DNA from: Nitrospira sp.
Lineage (GTDB): Bacteria > Nitrospirota > Nitrospiria > Nitrospirales > Nitrospiraceae
NCBI GenBank assembly: GCA_016873515.1
Contig: VGXB01000002.1
Span: forward strand, 1 to 64,000
Length of the DNA: 64,000 bases
Direction: 5' to 3'
Shown here: positions 55,443-63,952 of the stretch, in pieces
How the letters are laid out: every line of letters begins with the position of its first letter
Position numbering within the stretch: the first letter of the stretch is position 1
Made by a program: the position numbers and the translations under genes
Notes under the pieces: generated by a model
Told to the model about the DNA's origin: nothing
The model's input: only the letters and a program-made list of their open reading frames with translations
Database searches by the model: none

Positions 55443-55718
55443 ATGAGGAAGGCTGATATTGCGAACGAAATTTTCAACCAGGTCGGCATCTCGAAAAATG
55501 AGGCGGCTGACATTGTTGAACTGGTGTTGAACATGTTGAAGTCCGTGTTGCACAAGGGGGAGTCGGTCAAGATTGCAGGATTCGGCAATTTTGTCGTCCG
55601 TAGCAAGGGGGCCCGCAAGGGCCGAAATCCTCGGACGGGAGAAGAGATTGGTATTACGCCCCGTCGTGTCGTGACGTTCCGTCCAAGCCAAGTGTTCAAG
55701 AAGTACGTCAATTCGTAG
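55443..55718 (+). CDS. ihfA: Integration host factor alpha subunit / HU-family DNA-binding protein
   Basis: A 91-residue HU/IHF protein: MRKADIANEIFNQVGISKNEAADIVELVLNML, then GESVKIAGFGNFVVRSKGARKGRNPRTGEEIGI with the DNA-inserting Pro-containing arm NPRTGEEI and the PRRVVTFRPSQVFK end. The sequence resembles IhfA more than HU. It bends DNA for recombination, replication and transcription. A GGGGGATG context and the strong promoter at 55337 agree with an abundant nucleoid protein. Confidence 0.92.
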   Translation: MRKADIANEIFNQVGISKNEAADIVELVLNMLKSVLHKGESVKIAGFGNFVVRSKGARKGRNPRTGEEIGITPRRVVTFRPSQVFKKYVNS

Positions 55719-55794
55719 CAGGATGCTGAATACAACCACCCGCTTCCTCCTCGCATCCCTCACTAGTATTGTGAAACGTGACTGAGGGCCGGTC

Positions 55795-56145
55795 ATGGGA
55801 ACTGAGCCCAGACTGGGAAGCAAAATCTTCTATAAAATTGGGGAAGTGAGCCGGATGACCAAACTGCCGGCCTATGTGCTGCGGTTCTGGGAATCCGAAT
55901 TCAGTTTTCTCAAGCCGAAGAAAAGCAGAGGGAATCAGCGGTTGTACGTGCAGCGTGACATCGAAATCGTGCTAGAAATTAAGCGCATGCTCTATGCGGA
56001 AGGGCATACATTGGAAGGCGTGAAGCGATATTGGGCCAGGCGTGGGCGAGCTGCATCCCGGCCGTTACCGCTGAAGGAGATGGCAAAAAAACTCAGGGGC
56101 GATTTGCAAGCCATTGTGAAAATCATCGAGTCGCATGCACGGTAG
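55795..56145 (+). CDS. MerR-family transcriptional regulator
   Basis: A 116-residue protein with the MerR helix-turn-helix IGEVSRMTKLPAYVLRFWESEF and the wing KKSRGNQRLYVQRDIEIVLEIKRML (about residues 17-65), then LYAEGHTLEGVKRYWARRG and a helical end. No metal or drug-binding domain is attached. This small variant typically lies after ihfA in the pheST-ihfA region of other bacteria and before a tRNA-Pro; its target is unknown. Confidence 0.88.
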   Translation: MGTEPRLGSKIFYKIGEVSRMTKLPAYVLRFWESEFSFLKPKKSRGNQRLYVQRDIEIVLEIKRMLYAEGHTLEGVKRYWARRGRAASRPLPLKEMAKKLRGDLQAIVKIIESHAR

Positions 56146-56224
56146 GGTACAAAGAACCTTCCCATTGCCTTTCCATCGTGCCGCAAGGGACAATAGCACC
56201 GAAATTGATAGAGGGAAGACATGT

Positions 56225-56301
56225 CGGGGCGTAGCGCAGCCTGGTAGCGTACTCGCTTGGGGTGCGAGTGGTCGTGGGTTCAAATCCCGCCGCCCCGACC
56301 A
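56225..56301 (+). tRNA. tRNA-Pro (anticodon GGG)
   Basis: A 77-base cloverleaf: acceptor CGGGGCG pairs with CGCCCCG, D arm GCGCAGCCTGGTAGCG, anticodon arm ACTCGC-TTGGGGT-GCGAGT with anticodon GGG, T arm GTGGGTTCAAATCCCGC-like, discriminator A and an encoded CCA at 56299-56301. It lies in the usual place after the MerR gene. Confidence 0.95.
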
Positions 56302-56386
56302 ACTATAAGAAGTGCTGAGTATTTTGTGCTGAGACCGACGAGCAGATTTGGCGCTCGGTGATCAGTCCCGTGCTATGAGAAGGAGG

Positions 56387-56409
56387 AGCTGCACCAGGCA
56401 GCTTTTTTT
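56387..56409 (+). terminator. Hairpin with T-run directly abutting the surE start
   Basis: AGCTGC-ACCAG-GCAGCT followed by seven T up to the base before ATG 56410. It can terminate tRNA-Pro transcripts. A GGAGG sequence at 56382-56386 lies just before the stem; looping out the hairpin would put it six to seven bases from the surE ATG. Confidence 0.7.
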
Positions 56410-57180
56410 ATGCCGCCCGGACGCGTCCGAATCCTCGTCACCAATGACGACGGTATCCAGTCTGCCGGTCTGGCGGTCTTGGCATCCGCGCTTTCAAAAC
56501 TCGGTGACGTGTGGGTGGTCGCGCCGGATCGTGAGCGCACAGCGGTCGCACATGCGGTGACACTCCATAAGCCGCTGCGGGTTCATCATGCGGGGAGGCG
56601 CACCTATTCCGTCAATGGCACACCGGTAGATTGCGTCAACTTAGCGCTGTTCAAAATCATGCCCCAGCGCCCACATCTGCTCGTGTCCGGCATCAACAAG
56701 GGAGTGAATCTGGGTGACGATGTGCTGTATTCGGGTACGGTGTCGGCGGCGGTGGAAGGGACGATACTCGGCGTGCCGTCGATGGCTGTCTCCCAGGAAG
56801 GTCGGGAGCGGTTTCGCTTCGCCGTCGGCGCGCATTATGCCGTCCGGGTTGCGCGGCTCATTCTTGAACAAGGCTTGCCGGAAGAGACGCTGCTCAATCT
56901 CAATATCCCGAATCAGCCGTTGGGTGCGACGAGCGGCGTGCATGTGACCTGTCTGAGCCGTCGGCGATTCGACAATCCGATCGTCGGGAAAGTGGACCCT
57001 CATGGGCGCAACTACTATTGGATCGCTGGGACCCGCATTTCCTGGAGCCGCAGTAAAGATGCGGACCATGAGGCTATTGCTGGTGGTGCTGTGTCGCTGA
57101 CTCCCATCAGACTCGACAGTACGCATTACGAAGCATTAGATCGATTTAGAGCGTGGGAATCCTTGCTGCGCGCGAGATGA
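56410..57180 (+). CDS. surE: 5'/3'-nucleotidase SurE
   Basis: A 256-residue SurE. The metal site is formed by ILVTNDDGIQSAGLAVL (Asp13, Asp14), VNGTPVDCVNLALF, SGINKGVNLGDDVLYSGTVSAAVEGTILG and LLNLNIPN. SurE dephosphorylates nucleoside monophosphates and short RNA or polyphosphate in stress survival. The ATG follows a hairpin and seven T, and no other start is available upstream in the frame. The next gene begins 45 bases after the stop. Confidence 0.94.
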   Translation: MPPGRVRILVTNDDGIQSAGLAVLASALSKLGDVWVVAPDRERTAVAHAVTLHKPLRVHHAGRRTYSVNGTPVDCVNLALFKIMPQRPHLLVSGINKGVNLGDDVLYSGTVSAAVEGTILGVPSMAVSQEGRERFRFAVGAHYAVRVARLILEQGLPEETLLNLNIPNQPLGATSGVHVTCLSRRRFDNPIVGKVDPHGRNYYWIAGTRISWSRSKDADHEAIAGGAVSLTPIRLDSTHYEALDRFRAWESLLRAR

Positions 57181-57224
57181 GGCGCGGGCGGCTATTGGCC
57201 GCCGAGCCCGACGAAGGATTGGCG

Positions 57225-57872
57225 ATGAGCATGACCAACAGTGTGATCGAATGGATCATCACCGAGCTGAGCAAGTTCGTGATCAGCACGATCTCCTTAA
57301 TGGGCTACAGCGGAATTCTGCTGACGATGGCAATCGAAAGCGCCTGTATTCCGTTGCCGAGCGAGATCATTATGCCGTTTTCTGGCTATCTGGTGACGAC
57401 CGGACAGTTTACGATGCTGGGGGTCACGTTGGCGGGGGCCGTGGGCAACGTGCTTGGATCGATCGTCGCGTACTATGCGGGTGTGTGGGGCGGCCGCCCC
57501 TTCGTAGAGCGGTACGGGCGATATTTTCTCGTCTCTCATCATGATCTCAATGTCGCTGATCGGTGGTTCGCGAAGTATGGAGAAGCCGCCGTCTTTTTTG
57601 GCCGGCTGTTGCCGGTCGTACGGACGTTTATTTCGTTACCGGCGGGGATCGCGAGAATGAACTTTTCCCGATTCGTGATTTTTACCTTTGTCGGAGCCCT
57701 GCCCTGGTGTTATCTGCTAGCGTACATCGGTGTCCGCATGGGTGAAGAGTGGGACACTTTGCAGGGCTACTTCCATCAGTTCGATGTCGTCATCGGAATC
57801 GTGCTCGCGTTGGCCGTGGGCTACTTCCTCTGGTCTCACTGGTCGAGGCGGAGCGTCAATTCTCGATCGTAA
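57225..57872 (+). CDS. DedA-family membrane protein
   Basis: ATG 57225 behind AAGGA gives 215 residues; ATG 57177 overlapping surE is less likely. DedA features: an amphipathic start, ESACIPLPSEIIMPFSGYL near residues 38-56, a GSIVAYYAGVWGGRP segment, YFLVSHHDLNVADRWFAKYGEAAVFFGRLLPVVRTFISLPAGIARM (positions about 105-150, with the conserved E-x-F-G-R-x-x-P) and a C-terminal helix. DedA proteins are undecaprenyl-phosphate or phosphatidylethanolamine flippases and support the membrane potential. The specific lipid is not predictable. Confidence 0.88.
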   Translation: MSMTNSVIEWIITELSKFVISTISLMGYSGILLTMAIESACIPLPSEIIMPFSGYLVTTGQFTMLGVTLAGAVGNVLGSIVAYYAGVWGGRPFVERYGRYFLVSHHDLNVADRWFAKYGEAAVFFGRLLPVVRTFISLPAGIARMNFSRFVIFTFVGALPWCYLLAYIGVRMGEEWDTLQGYFHQFDVVIGIVLALAVGYFLWSHWSRRSVNSRS

Positions 57873-57876
57873 TCCC

Positions 57877-59310
57877 ATGCTCGAGCTCTTCAATACCCTC
57901 ACCGGTACGCGAGAACCCTTCGAGCCAATCGAGCCGAAGAAAGTTCGCATGTACGTGTGTGGGGTGACGGTCTACGACTATTGCCACATCGGCCATGCGC
58001 GCAGCGCCCTAGTGTTCGATGTGCTCCGCCGATACCTGGAATATAGCGGTTATCACGTGACCTTCGTGAAGAATTTCACCGATGTGGACGATAAAATCAT
58101 CAAGCGGGCCAATGAACAGGGTGTCTCTTGCGAGGCGATCACCGGCAAGTTTATCGATGCCTATCATGAAGATATGAGAAAACTGGGGATCGGGCGCGCA
58201 ACGGAAGAGCCGAGAGCCACGGCGCATATGACGGAGATCGTCAACTTGACAGAAGCTCTCATCACGAAAGGATTGGCCTACGCGATCGACGGCGATGTGT
58301 ATTTTCAGGTTGAGCAATATCCAGCGTACGGCCGCCTCTCAAAGCGCAAGATGGAAGACTTGCAAGCCGGGGCGCGTGTTGACATCGATGAGCGCAAACG
58401 GCATCCGATGGATTTTGCGCTATGGAAAAGCAGTAAACCGGACGAGCCGTCCTGGTCCAGCCCGTGGGGACTCGGCCGTCCAGGCTGGCATATCGAGTGT
58501 TCGGCCATGTCGATCAAACATTTGGGCGAGACATTCGACATTCATGGAGGCGGAATGGATCTCATTTTTCCACACCATGAAAACGAAATCGCCCAATCGT
58601 GCGGCGCGACCGGCAAGGAATTCGCGCGCTATTGGGTGCACAACGGTTTCGTGCAGATAAACAAAGAGAAGATGTCCAAGTCGCTGGGGAATTTCTTCAC
58701 AATCCGCGAAATCTTTGAGAAGTCAGAGTGGTCGGAGGAAGTCACAGGCGAAATTCTTCGGTACTTCCTCTTGTCTACTCACTATCATGGCCCGTTGGAT
58801 TTTTCGGATCAGGGGCTGAAAGAGTCAAAACAGGCGTTGGAGGGGTTTTATGACCTCTTCTATCGTTTAGGGGAATCCGACCTCCGTACAGTCGCTGATG
58901 AATCGTTGGGGCCCATGATTGAACGGACTATGTCGGTCTTTCAGCAGGCGATGGACAATGATCTCAATACCCCTGCGGCCATATCGGAATTGCAAAAGCT
59001 CCGCGGCGGCATCAACAAGCTAATCCAACAAGGGCTCTCAACCTCTGCGAGGAAGAGAGCTCGACAAGCATTTAAGTCTCTGGGTGCTGTGCTAGGGCTG
59101 TTCCAGGGGGATCAGTGGGAGTTCGGTGATAAGATCGCAGAATGCGACAAGCAGATCTCAGATCAGGAAGTTGAGATGAAGATTACGGAACGAGCTGCCG
59201 CCAAGAAACAGAAAGATTTCACACGTGCCGACTCGATCAGGAAAGAACTTAATGCGCTGGGGATCACAATCGAAGACAAACCCGACGGTACCAGTCGGTG
59301 GAAGCGATAG
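57877..59310 (+). CDS. cysS: Cysteine--tRNA ligase
   Basis: ATG 57877, four bases after the dedA stop, gives 477 residues. Zinc ligand Cys28 in YVCGVTVYD, HIGH at 37-40, FVKNFTDVDDKIIKRANEQG, WHIECSAMSIKHLG, DIHGGGMDLIFPHHENEIAQS and KMSKSLGNFFT are all present. The anticodon domain follows and ends with KDFTRADSIRKELNALGITIEDKPDGTSRWKR. The downstream rlmB start lies inside this last part. Confidence 0.96.
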   Translation: MLELFNTLTGTREPFEPIEPKKVRMYVCGVTVYDYCHIGHARSALVFDVLRRYLEYSGYHVTFVKNFTDVDDKIIKRANEQGVSCEAITGKFIDAYHEDMRKLGIGRATEEPRATAHMTEIVNLTEALITKGLAYAIDGDVYFQVEQYPAYGRLSKRKMEDLQAGARVDIDERKRHPMDFALWKSSKPDEPSWSSPWGLGRPGWHIECSAMSIKHLGETFDIHGGGMDLIFPHHENEIAQSCGATGKEFARYWVHNGFVQINKEKMSKSLGNFFTIREIFEKSEWSEEVTGEILRYFLLSTHYHGPLDFSDQGLKESKQALEGFYDLFYRLGESDLRTVADESLGPMIERTMSVFQQAMDNDLNTPAAISELQKLRGGINKLIQQGLSTSARKRARQAFKSLGAVLGLFQGDQWEFGDKIAECDKQISDQEVEMKITERAAAKKQKDFTRADSIRKELNALGITIEDKPDGTSRWKR

Positions 59311-60052
59311 GCCGCCAGAGATTCTGTATGGCCTGCATGCAGTCCGCGAGGCGCTCAAAGCCGGCACGCGTCCGCTTCAACGCCTGTTGGTTTTACGGAC
59401 TGATCGACAATTCGGGGATCTCGTCCAATCAGCGAAAGCGAAGCGTATCCCAGTCCATGTCGAACCGCCTGCAGCATTCGATCGGCTGGTTCCCCGAGGC
59501 AACCATCAAGGTATCGTCGCGATTGTCGCGGTCAAATCCTACAGCTCGATCGATGAGATTTTTGAACGGGCTCGGAAACGGGGCGAACCGCCGTTCGTGT
59601 TGATCCTGGACGGCGTCGAGGATCCCCACAACTTGGGTGCGGCACTGCGGACCGCCGAAGCGGCTGGAGTCCACGGGATATTCATTCCGGAGCGTCGTGC
59701 AACGGGGTTGACCTCGGTCGTGGCGAAGGTTTCAGCCGGCGCCATCGATCACATGCTGGTTGGGCGGGTCGTGAATGTGACCCATCTCATTAGAGAACTC
59801 AAGGAGCGTGGCCTGTGGATCTATGGAGTCGAGCCCTCCGCGTCACCGGTGTATACAAGCCTCGATATGACGGGGCCAACGGCTCTTGTGTTTGGGGGAG
59901 AAGGGGAGGGGATCAGGTCAGGTGTGCTGAAAGCGTGCGATGGACATATCAGCATTCCAATGAAGGGGCACGTTGGATCCTTGAACGTATCGGCAGCCGT
60001 AGCGGCTGTAGTGTTCGAAGCGGTGCGGCAGCGAGGCGACTCCAAAACCTAG
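59252..60052 (+). CDS. rlmB: 23S rRNA 2'-O-methyltransferase, RlmB/TrmH family
   Basis: ATG 59252, behind AGGAAAGAAC, gives 266 residues and overlaps cysS by 59 bases. The N-terminal RNA-binding domain starts at ILYGLHAVREALKAG. The SPOUT domain has the three motifs: LDGVEDPHNLGAALRTAEAAG, ALVFGGEGEGIRSGVLKACD and ISIPMKGHVGSLNVSAAVAAVVFEA. SpoU enzymes of this type methylate G2251 of 23S rRNA; a tRNA-methylating paralogue is possible. cysS-rlmB is a frequent pair. Confidence 0.9.
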   Translation: MRWGSQSKTNPTVPVGGSDRPPEILYGLHAVREALKAGTRPLQRLLVLRTDRQFGDLVQSAKAKRIPVHVEPPAAFDRLVPRGNHQGIVAIVAVKSYSSIDEIFERARKRGEPPFVLILDGVEDPHNLGAALRTAEAAGVHGIFIPERRATGLTSVVAKVSAGAIDHMLVGRVVNVTHLIRELKERGLWIYGVEPSASPVYTSLDMTGPTALVFGGEGEGIRSGVLKACDGHISIPMKGHVGSLNVSAAVAAVVFEAVRQRGDSKT

Positions 60053-60327
60053 CGGATCTTGAGTACCCCACTTTGTATGACGGTCTTGAGCAGCTGCGCC
60101 ACGTTCGAGACCCGCAACTTTTTCATCATATTTGCCCGGTGGGCTTCGACTGTCTTCGCGCTGATTTTCAGCTGCTGGCCGATTTCCTTGTTTTTGAACC
60201 CGGCCCAAATCAATTCCAGTATTTCCTGCTCACGCGACGTCAGTAACTCCGGACGCTTGAGGCGTGGAGGCGGCTCAAGGCCCGCCAGGGACTTTCTGGC
60301 CGCGAGCTTTCCAGCTGATTTCTCCAT
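60049..60327 (-). CDS. LuxR-type helix-turn-helix regulator without receiver
   Basis: ATG 60327 behind GGAG gives 92 residues. The first 30 are basic and disordered. Residues 33-90 form a complete GerE/LuxR helix-turn-helix: LTSREQEILELIWAGFKNKEIGQQLKISAKTVEAHRANMMKKLRVSN, and the end VIQSGVLKIR. No receiver, PAS or autoinducer domain is attached, so it cannot be phosphorylated in the usual way. The stop overlaps rlmB's stop by four bases on the other strand. Confidence 0.85.
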   Translation of the reverse strand: MEKSAGKLAARKSLAGLEPPPRLKRPELLTSREQEILELIWAGFKNKEIGQQLKISAKTVEAHRANMMKKLRVSNVAQLLKTVIQSGVLKIR

Positions 60328-60553
60328 GATACCCGCCGCTCCTTTGCTTGGCAGGTAATTCAAGTATACTGGCAGTCGACTGCTGCGACCATCGATGCTC
60401 GGATGCCAAGGCTGCATTATAGGGGTATTCAGGGAAAGATGTAAATGGATGGCGTCGACCAGCATCAGGGACCGAAGTCATGAATCCAAACGGTTCGAGA
60501 GGCTCTAGGCCCACAAGAATGGCAGACCGATTGTTTTCCTTGAATAAGATCGC

Positions 60554-60679
60554 ATGCGTTCTATCTATCTGATCGTCGGCTTGTTCGGTGCGTTGATCGG
60601 CGCCTTTCTCGGTTGGAAGCCTGCGCTGATGACGATCATGGTGGGATCATTCCTTATCGGTCCAAGTCGTGCCATTTGA
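60554..60679 (+). CDS. Possible small membrane protein
   Basis: A 41-codon frame from ATG 60554, reading IYLIVGLFGALIGAFLGWKPALMTIMVGSFLIG, two short hydrophobic helices. No good ribosome-binding site is seen. It lies between the LuxR-type gene and an Ig-like relic and may be the preserved start of a larger lost gene. Confidence 0.35.
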   Translation: MRSIYLIVGLFGALIGAFLGWKPALMTIMVGSFLIGPSRAI

Positions 60680-61028
60680 TGGAGTGGGGAAAAGCGTCGC
60701 GGTCCGATCTGTCCCGATTCGTGCAGGGAACTCTCCATCGAGATTCCTGTCCGTTCTCATCCAGTCGATTGTCAACAACCGGCATGACTATCAAGTCCAG
60801 GCTGTAAACACTGAATCGGACTCCATCACCTTTTCGCTTGAAACGGCTCCATCCGGCATAACCATCGACGAGAGCAAGGGGGCTGTGTCCTGGTAGATTA
60901 CCCCGGCTCAGATTAGGATTCACAAAGTGCGGAATCTGGCCAAAGATAGTTAAGGGGCCATTGCCTATCAGGATTGTGAGCACAATTTTACCCCTTTCCT
61001 GCCGACTGCTAAACCGATTAAGTCTTAG
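60669..61028 (+). pseudogene. Relic of an Ig-like (He_PIG-type) repeat protein
   Basis: One frame reads YQVQAVNTESDSITFSLETAPSGITIDESKGAVSW, a TAG (60894-60896), ITPAQIRIHKVRNLAKDS, a TAA (60951-60953), and GAIAYQDCEHNF. The periodic Y-x-V-x-A, ITFSL, PSGITID and GAVSW elements are typical of cadherin/Ig-like surface-protein repeats. Two stops in the same frame and the absence of further repeats mark a remnant. Confidence 0.5.
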
Positions 61029-61060
61029 CTACGCATTTCTTTAAGAAGACCGCTTTCAGC

Positions 61061-61090
61061 TTGTCTCATCTTTTTCCAGTTTGCTAGAAT
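61061..61090 (+). promoter_or_regulatory. Sigma-70-like promoter before phoH
   Basis: TTGTCT (61061-61066), 18-base spacer and TAGAAT (61085-61090), 39 bases before the GTG start. A GAGGAGG site follows near 61108-61114. Confidence 0.55.
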
Positions 61091-61128
61091 AGCTGTGGTT
61101 TCATGCTGAGGAGGATCACCCCCCGCTC

Positions 61129-62181
61129 GTGCGTAAACTCAAACTCCGAGAAGGTACCAATACCGCCGTTCTGTTTGGTCATCATGACCGGCACTTGAAG
61201 TTAATCGAAGCAGAGTTGGGTGTACGGCTGTCGGCGAGAGGGGAAGAACTAACGCTGGACGGCCTCCCTGAAGCTGTTCGCCAAGCGGAACGTATCCTTC
61301 TCGAACTCGCCTCACTGACACAAGAAGGTGTCTCGCTGCATGCTGAGGATGTGACGCAGGCGCTGAACGCCTTACGCTATAGTCCCGATGCCTCCGTGAA
61401 AGACGTACTCAGCGGCCGGGCGGCGATCGTCACGAGCAAACGGTTCATCGGTCCCCAAACCCTCACGCAGAAATCCTACATTGACGCAATCGAGCAGCAC
61501 GATGTTGTCATTGCCATCGGGCCAGCCGGAACGGGCAAGACCTATCTTGCCATGGCGATGGCGGTGAGTGCGTTGATGAATAAAGAGGTGAGTCGGATCA
61601 TCTTAGCCCGGCCGGCAGTCGAGGCCGGCGAGAAGCTCGGCTTTTTGCCGGGCGACATTTACGAGAAGGTGAATCCCTACCTACGGCCGCTCTACGACGC
61701 GTTGTTCGACATGATGGATATGGAGCGGGTCAACCGCCTGATCGAACGGGGTGACATCGAAATCGCGCCGCTAGCGTTCATGCGTGGACGGACGCTAAAC
61801 GATTCATTCGTGATTCTGGACGAGGCGCAAAACGCCACGGCTGAGCAGATGAAGATGTTTTTGACTCGGCTAGGCTTTCACTCAAAAATCGTCGTGACGG
61901 GCGATATTACACAGGTAGACTTGCCGAGTGATCGGGTCTCTGGACTCATCGAAATCAAGGACATCTTGTGCGATATCGAGGGCATCACCTTCGTCTATTT
62001 CGACGAGACGGACGTGGTTCGCCATCGGCTGGTCCAGGAGATCATCAAAGCCTATGATCGTCATCAATCGAATGTCGACAGTGCCCCAAGACCAGCGGGA
62101 CGGCACGGGACTTCGTCTACCACTCACAAACCGTCCCCAGTTACGCCACCGCATCGAGACTCATCGAGCCAATCACACTAA
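61129..62181 (+). CDS. phoH: PhoH-like ATPase
   Basis: GTG 61129 gives 350 residues. The N-terminal KH-like part is followed by the P-loop GPAGTGKT (131-138), ILARPAVEAGEKLGFLPGD, FMRGRTLNDSFVILDEAQNATAEQMKMFLTRLG (Walker B) and VVTGDITQVDLPSD. PhoH proteins are cytoplasmic ATPases linked to RNA metabolism, and here as usual stand with ybeY. A 40-residue disordered Pro/Ser/His-rich tail is unusual. Its TAA overlaps the ybeY ATG by one base. Confidence 0.93.
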   Translation: MRKLKLREGTNTAVLFGHHDRHLKLIEAELGVRLSARGEELTLDGLPEAVRQAERILLELASLTQEGVSLHAEDVTQALNALRYSPDASVKDVLSGRAAIVTSKRFIGPQTLTQKSYIDAIEQHDVVIAIGPAGTGKTYLAMAMAVSALMNKEVSRIILARPAVEAGEKLGFLPGDIYEKVNPYLRPLYDALFDMMDMERVNRLIERGDIEIAPLAFMRGRTLNDSFVILDEAQNATAEQMKMFLTRLGFHSKIVVTGDITQVDLPSDRVSGLIEIKDILCDIEGITFVYFDETDVVRHRLVQEIIKAYDRHQSNVDSAPRPAGRHGTSSTTHKPSPVTPPHRDSSSQSH

Positions 62182-62660
62182 TGGCTGTCTATCTTCGCGT
62201 ACGGCTTCGGCACGTCGCCAAACAGCAAGCCTCGTTGGTGCGCGCGGCGGAGTCCATCTTGACATCTGTAGGGGAGGCGCAAGCCGAATTGAGCCTGGAA
62301 TTGGTGGGCGACCGACGCATGCGACGATTGAACCACATGTACCGCAAGAGAGATCGCACCACAGACGTCCTGGCGTTTCCCATGCGGGAATCGCATAATC
62401 CCTATCCAATGTTGCTGGGTGACGTGGTGATCTCAGTACCGACGGCGCGTCGTCAAGCCAGCGCGTCCGGACGATCCTTGGGGGATGAACTGGCTGCTTT
62501 GCTGGTACACGGGGTGCTCCATCTGTGTGGGTATGACCACGAACGAAGCGCACGGGAGGCGGTGCGCATGCGCCGCCGCGAAACAGCGATCCTCAACATG
62601 TTGAATCCTGTGCCACGTCTCGTTATCCGCCGCACGGATCGGCGTGCAAGGACAAACTAA
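62181..62660 (+). CDS. ybeY: Endoribonuclease YbeY
   Basis: A 159-residue YbeY with the zinc triad His110, His114 and His120 in HGVLHLCGYDH, plus LNHMYRKRDRTTDVLAFPM and LGDVVISVPTAR. It takes part in 16S rRNA 3'-end maturation and ribosome quality control. The last 15 residues are Arg-rich. It overlaps phoH and ftsY follows after two bases, so the three form one unit. The hydrolase HlyC/CorC gene often found here is absent. Confidence 0.94.
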   Translation: MAVYLRVRLRHVAKQQASLVRAAESILTSVGEAQAELSLELVGDRRMRRLNHMYRKRDRTTDVLAFPMRESHNPYPMLLGDVVISVPTARRQASASGRSLGDELAALLVHGVLHLCGYDHERSAREAVRMRRRETAILNMLNPVPRLVIRRTDRRARTN

Positions 62661-62662
62661 TC

Positions 62663-63598
62663 GTGGGATGGTTCCAGCAACTGAATGAAGGGCTCAGCAA
62701 GACCCGGTTTGCCGTGCGGCAATCGCTCGACCGATTCCTGGGACGCACGCCGGAACCGGCGTTGCTGGAAGAACTTGAAGCGGCGCTGCTGAACGCCGAT
62801 TTGGGCGGCCGCGTCGTTGATCGGCTGATGCGGCAGGTCAACGAGCAAGCGCGTGGCGAACATGCGGCAACCGTCCAGGGACTTCAGAACGTCCTGAGCC
62901 GCAGCCTGTACGACGTCCTTGTACAAGTCTCCGGCCCGTCGTTCGAGCAGCTGGTCAAACAGGGCCCCAAGCCATTCGTTACCTTGATTATTGGCGTGAA
63001 CGGAGTTGGAAAAACCACGACAATTGCCAAACTAGCGCAACGTCTGGTCCAGCGAGGGGGGCAGCCGCTGCTTGTAGCCGGTGACACGTTTCGGGCGGCG
63101 GCGATCGATCAATTGCAAGTCTGGGCTGATCGGATTGGTGTTCAGGTGATTCGCCAGCGGCACGGGGCTGATCCGGCGGCGGTGGCGTTCGATGGCATGG
63201 CAGCGGCCAAAGCGAGGTCGGCGGACATAGTGTTGATCGATACGGCCGGCCGCCTGCACACCAAGTCCAATTTGATGGATGAACTGCGCAAGGTCAAACG
63301 TGTGATCGAACGCGAACTGCCTGGGGCGCCGCATGAAGTTCTGCTGGTTTTGGACGCCACGGTCGGGCAGAACGCCTTGGCACAAGCTCGATTGTTTCAT
63401 GAGGCGGTGGGCGTTACAGGGCTGGTCTTGACAAAGCTGGATGGCACCGCACGCGGCGGTATCGTCGTGGCCATTGCCGAAGAGTTCAAGATCCCTGTCC
63501 GGTTGGTTGGGGTCGGCGAGGGGATCGACGATCTCCAAGATTTCAACCCCGAAGCGTTTGTCGCAGCACTGTTTGGACAATCCTCGGGCGGGTCCTAG
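62663..63598 (+). CDS. ftsY: Signal recognition particle receptor FtsY
   Basis: GTG 62663 gives 311 residues, an FtsY with NG domains only and no acidic A domain. N domain: LNEGLSKTRFAV and LLEELEAALLNADLG. G domain: GVNGVGKT (111-118), LVAGDTFRAAAIDQLQVWADR, DTAGRLHTKSNLMDELRK and LTKLDGTARGGIVVAI, ending with VGEGIDDLQDFNPEAFVAALF. It docks SRP-bound ribosomes at the membrane. A broken regulator gene follows. Confidence 0.95.
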   Translation: MGWFQQLNEGLSKTRFAVRQSLDRFLGRTPEPALLEELEAALLNADLGGRVVDRLMRQVNEQARGEHAATVQGLQNVLSRSLYDVLVQVSGPSFEQLVKQGPKPFVTLIIGVNGVGKTTTIAKLAQRLVQRGGQPLLVAGDTFRAAAIDQLQVWADRIGVQVIRQRHGADPAAVAFDGMAAAKARSADIVLIDTAGRLHTKSNLMDELRKVKRVIERELPGAPHEVLLVLDATVGQNALAQARLFHEAVGVTGLVLTKLDGTARGGIVVAIAEEFKIPVRLVGVGEGIDDLQDFNPEAFVAALFGQSSGGS

Positions 63599-63697
63599 CC
63601 CTGTATTTTGCTTTTTGCTTTCTCTGGTCCATGCTATTCTTTTTCCGTCAGAGCTAGACCGGCTGGGTGTTCGGCCTCGGTTGAGCAAAGGGAATGG

Positions 63698-63952
63698 ATG
63701 GCGATGATGACGCTCTTGATCGTCGTTGACGATCAAATGAACTGCAATTTGCCCTAGAACATCTTTTCCCGCCATGAGTATCACGTGCTGTCTGCCACGA
63801 GCGGGATTGGTGGATTGAATCTATTTCGCAAACATATGCCGCGAGTTACCCTGTTGGACTTGTGCATGCCCGAAATGGATGGCTTGACGATGTTGAAAGA
63901 GATCCGTGCCATTGATCTGGGTTTCGGACCGCCATGCGAAAGAGCCGGGTGA
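63698..63952 (+). pseudogene. Broken response-regulator receiver gene
   Basis: ATG 63698 opens TLLIVVDDQMNCN, then a TAG at 63755-63757, then in the same frame IFSRHEYHVLSATSG, LFRKHMPRVTLLDLCMPEMDGLTMLKEIRAID, and an early TGA. The phosphate-accepting Asp (LLDLCMP) is still readable. The C-terminal third of the receiver and any output domain are gone. The remaining 48 bases of the window show nothing. Confidence 0.65.
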
